Assembly (NCBI GenBank): GCA_023269365.1
Contig: JAHFTN010000014.1
Coordinates: 1 to 18,017, forward strand
Direction: 5' to 3'
Source of the DNA: Chlamydiota bacterium
GTDB lineage: Bacteria; Chlamydiota; Chlamydiia; Chlamydiales; Rhabdochlamydiaceae
Length of the DNA stretch: 18,017 nucleotides
Below, piece after piece: positions 14,560 through 18,017 of the stretch (positions within the stretch are counted from its first letter, which is position 1; every line of letters begins with the position of its first letter). Both the position numbers and the translations under genes were made by a program. Under the pieces are notes generated by a model. That model saw nothing but the letters and a program-made list of their open reading frames with translations. It did not search any database and was not told where the DNA came from.

Positions 14560-15909
14560 TCAGGACCATGTACGCCGTCTCAAAGCAGGTGCGATATGTA
14601 GAGCAGTGCGGTATTTAGCCACCGTGCGCCTTGCACAAACAATCCCTTGCCGCTTTAACTGTGAAGAGATCTCTTCATCTGAGAGGGGTTTTGTTTTATC
14701 TTCTTTTTCTATCACATCCTCTAAAAACTCTTTTAGGCTGACACTTGAGAGGGGGTTTTTAGAAACAACTTTGCTCCCTTGTTTAAAAAAAGAGCGCAGA
14801 GCAAATAACCCTTGAGGGCAGGCAATGAATTTGTGAGCGACTGCCCTTGCCACTGTCGATTCGTGTAAGCCCAGCTCAAGGGCCGCCTCTGCTGTTGTCA
14901 TCGGAATGAGACGCCCTTCTTGAAAAAAAGCCTCTTGTTTTTTCAATACAAATTCTACAAGACGATGAAGGGTTTGATTTCTTTTTTGGACAGCGCGCTG
15001 CAACCATTTGCCGGCAGCGAGTTTTTTGCGCACATAAAGGCATTCTACTGGCTCTAATTCAGCGCGCTCCATTGCATCGGCATAAATAGGAGCAATATGG
15101 AAATGGGGCAGCTGAGAAGTGTTGATCTCAATATGCCACTTCCCTTCCACAGAAAAAAGGAGGATGTCAGGAATAATGGAAGCTACAATTTTAGGAGAAA
15201 AGCGGCTTCCTGGGTAGAGATCTAGAGACGAGATCTCTTTTTCTATCAACTTTGTCAAGCTGGAAAGCTCAATACGCAAGGCTTTTGCAATCGAGGGGAG
15301 GCGATTGTGGATAAGGGCTTCAAAATGGGTTTTAATCACATGAAAAGCTAGTGACTCTTTTTTGCCTTTTAAAGTTAACTGCAAGAGCAGAGTGTGCTGC
15401 AAATCCTTTGCTCCTATCCCAGGGGGATCAAATTTTTGGATTTTTTGCAAAATCTCTTCCAACTTCTCTAAAGGGACATAAGGGGCCACGTCTTGAATAT
15501 CTATATCGAGAAAGCCCTTACTATTAAGACTCCCGATGAGAAGTTCTGCTAAATGTAAATCGGTTTGAGTTTCAAAGACCAAAGGAGCTTGACTCATCAG
15601 ATGCTCATAGAGAGAAGGGGTCGCTACAAGAACACTTTCTTGCCGCTCTTTGCGTTTTTGCCCCTCTTTCTCCTGCGCCTTATTTCTAAATCCACTCGTT
15701 GAAGAGCTCCACTCTTCTAAGCTCTCTTTAAATGTCTCCTTAGTGAGGTCCACCTCTAAGACGGGGTTGTTCTCAATTTCAAGACTTAGCCACTCAGAAA
15801 GCTCAAGAACGGGAAGTTGCATGACATGAAAAGCCTGCTTCATTGCCAAATTAATAAGCAAATGTTGTTGCTGTTCTAAAGTAGATCTACTTTCCTGTAA
15901 AATAAACAT
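14560..15909 (-). CDS. rpoN: RNA polymerase sigma-54 factor
   Basis: 449 residues. Region I is a Gln/Leu-rich activator-interaction segment (LEQQQHLLINLAMKQAFHVM, with ENNPVLEV at about 46-53). A short charged linker (about 60-92) leads to the core-binding domain (about 100-290), an HTH region (about 338-370: AEAALELGLHESTVARAVAHK) and the RpoN box ARRTVAKYR at 426-434, which reads the -24 promoter element. All expected parts are present. Sigma-54 needs an AAA+ activator; none is encoded in this window, and I found no -24/-12 promoter before any of its genes. ATG is the first residue of the conserved N-terminus; no strong ribosome site precedes it. The gene has its own AT-rich upstream region and a large palindrome downstream. 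Confidence 0.97.
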   Translation of the reverse strand: MFILQESRSTLEQQQHLLINLAMKQAFHVMQLPVLELSEWLSLEIENNPVLEVDLTKETFKESLEEWSSSTSGFRNKAQEKEGQKRKERQESVLVATPSLYEHLMSQAPLVFETQTDLHLAELLIGSLNSKGFLDIDIQDVAPYVPLEKLEEILQKIQKFDPPGIGAKDLQHTLLLQLTLKGKKESLAFHVIKTHFEALIHNRLPSIAKALRIELSSLTKLIEKEISSLDLYPGSRFSPKIVASIIPDILLFSVEGKWHIEINTSQLPHFHIAPIYADAMERAELEPVECLYVRKKLAAGKWLQRAVQKRNQTLHRLVEFVLKKQEAFFQEGRLIPMTTAEAALELGLHESTVARAVAHKFIACPQGLFALRSFFKQGSKVVSKNPLSSVSLKEFLEDVIEKEDKTKPLSDEEISSQLKRQGIVCARRTVAKYRTALHIAPALRRRTWS

Positions 15910-15938
15910 CGATTTTTTGCACCATTCTTAATAACCTT

Positions 15939-15968
15939 TATATACAATTTAAATAAATAAATTGTCTA
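15939..15968 (-). promoter_or_regulatory. Candidate rpoN promoter with dyad in the spacer
   Basis: Minus strand TAGACA (15963-15968) and TATATA (15939-15944) are 18 bases apart, with the ATG about 30 bases after the -10. Between and overlapping them is an 8-bp inverted repeat, ACAATTTA / TAAATTGT, at 15944-15951 and 15958-15965. The region is very AT-rich, so both calls are tentative. Confidence 0.35.
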
Positions 15969-16084
15969 CAATAATTAATATAAAGACCTCTTTATTACAA
16001 ACTAAAAATCCCTTGAAAGAAGGTGTTTTGCCTGTTACCCTTTTGCTGGCTGGGACTGGACTTTAGCCATTGGGAAAAAAGAGT

Positions 16085-16996
16085 ATGCATTGTGCTGTAT
16101 TTAGCTGTTTGGGGCTAGGAGATGGACTTATCTCGCTTGTCTTGTCTAATAACCTCCATCTTAATGGGGCCTCTGTCACCACGTTCCACCCCTTTTTATC
16201 CTCTCTACAGCCCTGGTTTCCCCATCTCCCCCTCTCCTCTTTTCCAGACGAGATTGAACTTACCCTAGAAAAGTTCGATCAGATCTTCCTCTTCTTTGAA
16301 AAATCCCCTCAGATGCAATCCCTCCTCAAGGTCTGTCTCGAAAAATACCGACATAAAACAGTGATTCTCAATCCCATCGCAACGGCAAACCGAGATTACC
16401 CCTACTGGGAAGAGGGAAAATTTAATGGAGAGCGTCCTTTCGTAGACAATCTCTACACATTTTGCAAAGAGACTCTGCGTTTTGCCGTTGCGACAAAATC
16501 CAACGGGATCATTCTTCCAGAAGGGATCTCGTTAAATCCCAATCCTCGCCGTATCCTTCTCCACCCTACGAGCTCTCGAGAAGGAAAGAACTGGGGACAA
16601 AAACGGTATTTAACCCTCTATGACAAACTCGAAACTCGAGGATTTACACCCACTCTCTTGCTGACCAAGGAGGAACAGTTGGGGTGGAATTTAGAAGGGA
16701 AATGCTCCCCTGTTTTTAACTCTCTTTCTGAGTTGGCGGGCTATATTTATGGGTCGAGGTTGCTCATCGGAAATGATTCGGGTCTCGGACATCTCGCCTC
16801 TTGTTTGGGAATGCCCACACTCACCCTTTGTCGCAGCGCACAGAATGCAAAATTCTGGCGCCCCGCATGGACTCAAGGAGCCGTCCTTACCCCTAGCCCT
16901 TGGATTCCCAATCTGAAAGGGCTACGACTAAGAGATAAGCACTGGCAAAAGTGGATTTCTGTAAAAAGGGTATTGAGACAACTCGCAGAAATTTAA
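16085..16996 (+). CDS. Glycosyltransferase family 9 (heptosyltransferase-like)
   Basis: 303 residues from the ATG at 16085; a TTG five codons earlier is open but has no better ribosome site. GT9 features: N-terminal GLGDG (10-14) before a helix; HPTSSREGKNW (about 160-170) beginning the second Rossmann domain; and GNDSGLGHLASCLGMPTLTL (about 229-248), the family's nucleotide-sugar binding motif (usually G-x-D-[ST]-G-x-x-H). Family members transfer heptose or related sugars from ADP/GDP donors to lipopolysaccharide core at the cytoplasmic face of the inner membrane. The donor cannot be told here. At about 300 residues it is slightly short for WaaC/WaaF. It stands alone, divergent from rpoN and convergent with the helicase gene. 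Confidence 0.82.
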   Translation: MHCAVFSCLGLGDGLISLVLSNNLHLNGASVTTFHPFLSSLQPWFPHLPLSSFPDEIELTLEKFDQIFLFFEKSPQMQSLLKVCLEKYRHKTVILNPIATANRDYPYWEEGKFNGERPFVDNLYTFCKETLRFAVATKSNGIILPEGISLNPNPRRILLHPTSSREGKNWGQKRYLTLYDKLETRGFTPTLLLTKEEQLGWNLEGKCSPVFNSLSELAGYIYGSRLLIGNDSGLGHLASCLGMPTLTLCRSAQNAKFWRPAWTQGAVLTPSPWIPNLKGLRLRDKHWQKWISVKRVLRQLAEI

Positions 16997-17047
16997 ACCT
17001 TGACAAATTCTAGAAACCTTCTCCAGACTTAGGGTTTCTCTAGTGGA

Positions 17048-17140
17048 GTGGGTCTTTATTATGAGGCAGGGTATTCCGATGGATATAGAACGGGTTATCG
17101 AGAAGGTTATGAAGCTGGTATCTCAGACACCACCCCCTAG
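17048..17140 (+). CDS. Possible short Gly-Tyr repeat peptide or gene remnant
   Basis: From a GTG at 17048 the frame encodes about 30 residues with a regular four-residue repeat, AGYSDGYRTGYREGYEAG, then ISDTTP and a TAG at 17138-17140. The frame is closed by a stop at 17030-17032. The stop overlaps the stop of the opposing helicase gene. The regular repeat (GYxxGYxxG, seen at termini of various proteins) argues that the frame was or is translated. The weak start and lack of a ribosome site suggest a remnant of a longer C-terminus. No function can be given. Confidence 0.3.
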   Translation: MGLYYEAGYSDGYRTGYREGYEAGISDTTP

Positions 17141-18017
17141 CTCAATTTAGCGAACTTAGCCACTAAAGAGCGCACGTTCCCTTGAGAAAAGAGAACATCA
17201 TAAGTCAGCCCCAAAGAGGTTGAGTAGACCTTTTGCACCACGCCAGAGCCAAAATCTCTGTGAAAGACCTCCTCCCCAAGGACAAACTCTTTACTTCCCT
17301 CAGTAGCGACCTCCTCCACAAAACCATTCCTATGGTAGGAATGCATAAAGACAGTGGGAATCTCTTGGAGAAAGCGGCTAGAGCGCATGGAGCGGGGCGT
17401 TCCCCATAAGTAGCGGTAGCGCGAAGCTGTGAGAAAGAGGTATTCTTTAGCTCTTGTCATGCCGACATAACAAAGGCGCCGCTCCTCTTCCAAAGCCTCG
17501 GGATCTTCTAGCGAGTTTACATGGGGGAAGAGCTCCTCTTCCATCCCGACAAGAAAAACTCCCGTAAACTCCAAGCCCTTTCCGTTATGCAACGTCATCA
17601 TCTTGACACTTTCCAAAGAGAAATTATTGTCATCGACACTAGACTTGAGCGTGAGCTCCTCTAAAAAGGTGGCAAGGGTAGGATTTGCGCTCTGGGCTTC
17701 CCATTCAGAGGCCTTTGTGACAAGTTCTGCGATATTGCCTCTGCGCTCGTCATAACTCTCTGGATCTTCCTTTAAATGCTCGAGATAGCGGGAGCGCTCC
17801 ACCGTTTCTGAGATCAGCTCATGCAACGGTCTTTTTGCCTTGAGTACCTCGCGCAAAGTCTCAACGACATGCAGATACTCTTGTAACCCCAAAAGCTGCT
17901 TGTGAGAAAGTTTGAAAGGGGTTTTTCCAGAAGCGATCCCCTGGCACGCTTCAAAAATGCCAAGAGATCTCTCTTCTGCGAAACTCTTGAGTTTTTCGAC
18001 ACTCGACTCCCCCAAAC
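17137..18017 (-). CDS. uvrD: UvrD/PcrA-family DNA helicase, C-terminal part (5' end outside window)
   Basis: About 293 codons to the stop are visible; the start and motifs I-IV lie beyond base 18017. Superfamily 1A helicase that unwinds DNA 3' to 5' in excision and mismatch repair and clears recombinase or stalled polymerase. Visible: part of domain 2B, motif V region VKMMTLHNGKGLEF with FLVGMEEELFPH, and motif VI EERRLCYVGMTRAKEYLFLT with the arginine finger. A C-terminal Tudor-like tail (GEEVFHRDFGSGVVQKVYS) is typical of UvrD/PcrA. The motif V core has NGKG where SAKG or AAKG is usual. UvrD versus PcrA cannot be told from this part; chlamydial genomes call it uvrD. Confidence 0.93.
   Translation of the reverse strand, partial: LGESSVEKLKSFAEERSLGIFEACQGIASGKTPFKLSHKQLLGLQEYLHVVETLREVLKAKRPLHELISETVERSRYLEHLKEDPESYDERRGNIAELVTKASEWEAQSANPTLATFLEELTLKSSVDDNNFSLESVKMMTLHNGKGLEFTGVFLVGMEEELFPHVNSLEDPEALEEERRLCYVGMTRAKEYLFLTASRYRYLWGTPRSMRSSRFLQEIPTVFMHSYHRNGFVEEVATEGSKEFVLGEEVFHRDFGSGVVQKVYSTSLGLTYDVLFSQGNVRSLVAKFAKLS

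Overview
The window looks like chromosome from a chlamydia outside the genus Chlamydia (an 'environmental' Chlamydiae such as a Waddlia- or Criblamydia-like organism). Three things point there. One is a type II secretion gene order (unknown gene, gspD, gspE, gspF, gspG) that, as I recall, matches Chlamydia. Another is a topoisomerase I with a fused C-terminal SWIB domain, a chlamydial hallmark. The third is rpoN close to uvrD/pcrA. The species cannot be fixed from the sequence alone.

Layout. 1-6711 (minus): a tightly packed operon encoding a one-pass membrane protein, secretin GspD, ATPase GspE, inner-membrane GspF and pseudopilin GspG (cut by the window edge). Genes overlap by 4 or 8 bases or are 2-13 bases apart. 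6781-7824 (minus): an AT-rich orphan gene with a hydrophobic segment and a convincing F-box-like motif, with its own promoter. 7985-10540 (minus): topA-SWIB, followed by a 19-bp stem terminator. 10640-11308 (plus): a membrane HEXXH metalloprotease-like protein, divergent from topA. 11309-12829 (minus): a PP2C phosphatase with a long N-terminal region I do not recognise.

12830-14559 looks like an accessory insert. An E. coli-type two-domain cytidine deaminase with an N-terminal signal-like segment lies between two gene-free spacers full of long inverted repeats (34-nt and 52-nt arms). One motif of about 33 nt occurs in both spacers in opposite orientation, so it flanks the gene. A second motif from the left palindrome recurs as a decayed half-copy on the right.

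14560-18017: rpoN (minus), a GT9-type glycosyltransferase (plus), a short Gly-Tyr repeat reading frame, and the 3' part of a UvrD/PcrA helicase gene (minus, cut by the window edge).

How they work together: the left block is a minimal type II secretion module; topA, rpoN and uvrD are housekeeping. The F-box-like protein, the PP2C and perhaps the metalloprotease are the candidates for host-interaction functions. The strongest leads are the F-box-like gene and the repeat-flanked cytidine deaminase island.
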